A stretch of 64,000 nucleotides of DNA, from assembly GCA_963402885.1 (NCBI GenBank), contig OY727097.1, positions 17,546,001-17,610,000 on the forward strand, written 5' to 3'. Positions 63,204-64,000 of the stretch are shown one piece after another. This stretch comes from Antedon bifida (taxonomy: Eukaryota; Echinodermata; Crinoidea; Comatulida; Antedonidae). The translations under genes were made by a program, and so were the position numbers. Every line of letters begins with the position of its first letter. Position 1 is the first letter of the stretch. The notes below the pieces were generated by a model. That model had not been told where the DNA came from, searched no databases, and saw only the letters and a program-made list of their open reading frames with translations.

Positions 63204-64000
63204 TTACATGTCATATTGTTCTTGTCGAAGAAGTTTGGCGATAGAAAACCTTTGACATTTTACACTCAATGATGAAGACGTAGTATGTACACCGTTTAAT
63301 TGTTCTGTTTCAGTTTGTAAGCAATGTTGTTTTTCGCCATTTCTATCGCTGCAATTCAAGTGGTTTATGGATTGGAGATCTAGCTCCATCGGTGCATTGC
63401 GTGATATCGTATACAGGTATGCCACCCACTCGTTGTAAGTGTTGGATGTTACGTGGTACTTCGTTCCATTCACTATAATGATATATGGCAGATAGTATTG
63501 CCAACCGTCTGTCAATCGATACCTATAACAAGAAAACAAACTTATTTATTAATAATGATGATCATGTAAATAAATAATAAGGATGATAATCAATGGTATT
63601 TCTGTTAAAATTACAAATGTAGGGAGCATTATTAAGTAAAATGACAAAGTACTGTAACCGAATAAGTACTGTAAGTAAGTTGCAGGCAGTGAGTTTTATT
63701 TAAGAAAAGGTTATTACAAATAATGCGTTACCTGTAAAGGCCAACATAGTTATTGCAATGAATAAGTTGGTTTAATAATGTAAATCACATACCTGTGTCT
63801 GTCAACCTTTTCGATATACGGTGATTCACTGAAGATCTGACGAACGCATTCTCTGACATTCCTCATGTTATACTTCTCCGGACAAATTGTATCAATAATA
63901 TGCAGCACGTTTAGAGAACCGCTGGTAGTATCTGTACAACGGAGAAGAGCCGCCACAACAAGTTCTTGAAATGATAGAGGCATCATCAATGTATCGGTGA
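63204..64000 (-). CDS. 183-residue protein, array gene 13 (start beyond the window)
   Basis: Exon 2 is 63522-63204. Exon 1 runs from 63793 to the window edge, so about the first dozen residues are missing. Thr31, Lys51, Leu127, Glu141. Confidence 0.55.

Larger units (their letters stand above)
33983..64000. repeat. Tandem array of about 1.83-kb units, each with a U1 snRNA gene and a protein gene
   Basis: U1 start-to-start distances are 1827, 1830, 1830, 1827, 1831, 1831, 1840, 1831, 1831, 1827, 1831 and 1831 bases. Unit order along the plus strand: second exon of the minus gene, intron, first exon, about 483-base head-to-head spacer, U1, about 360-base spacer. The array starts truncated at 33983 and is interrupted once by the transposon at 35185-39820. 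It continues past the window edge. Units are nearly identical, differing by single bases, a GAT trinucleotide near 41588/43417 and a few indels. Variants recur at intervals, which indicates duplication of multi-unit blocks. Confidence 0.97.

Noticed and set aside
33983..64000. CRISPR-like or bacterial repeat interpretation of the array
   Set aside because: Units are 1.83 kb, contain U1 snRNA and GT-AG introns, and are clearly eukaryotic.

Overview
The window is animal (metazoan) nuclear DNA: AT-rich, with interrupted genes using GT-AG introns, LINE, SINE and DNA-transposon debris, and spliceosomal U1 RNA genes. The gene set (a SUEL/fucolectin lectin, a PIPOX-type oxidase), tandem U1 genes, fold-back transposons and many TAGGCCTA palindromes suggest a marine deuterostome, most likely an echinoderm. 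That assignment is inference.

Positions 1-7873: decayed CR1/L2-like LINE copies on the minus strand, then the 3' seven exons of a peroxisomal sarcosine/pipecolate oxidase gene (PIPOX) on the plus strand. Its FAD-binding first exon lies outside the window. Positions 7874-12640: gene-free spacer with repeats. Positions 12793-18364: a complete nine-exon minus-strand gene for a secreted lectin with one rhamnose-binding (SUEL) domain and two fucolectin (FTP) domains; all its introns are phase 1.

Positions 20000-30250: a cluster of fold-back mobile elements. The first is a 7.0-kb element that is almost entirely one inverted repeat (20006-27006, 6-bp target duplication). Beginning 27 bp after its right target copy ends is a 3.2-kb element with 34-bp terminal repeats (27040-30245, 7-bp duplication). 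That element holds a 1.8-kb fold-back element built of tandem subrepeats (28166-29971, 6-bp duplication). Positions 30250-33980 hold decayed repeats, a cluster of CRE-like sites and a pseudogene fragment of an unnamed family.

Positions 33983-64000: a tandem array of about 1.83-kb units that runs off the right edge. Each unit has a U1 snRNA gene on the plus strand and, head-to-head about 480 bp away on the minus strand, a two-exon gene for an unrecognised 183-residue protein. There are 13 full-length U1 copies plus one at the array edge that lost exactly its 5'-splice-site-recognition end. The protein frame is open in every complete copy; only the edge copy has a stop. In that edge copy a 4.6-kb transposon (35185-39820, 7-bp duplication) sits in the intron and itself carries a 5S-rRNA/tRNA composite SINE. 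The U1/protein-gene unit is the most unusual item here. Nothing was computed: alignments were by eye, and edges of decayed repeats are approximate.
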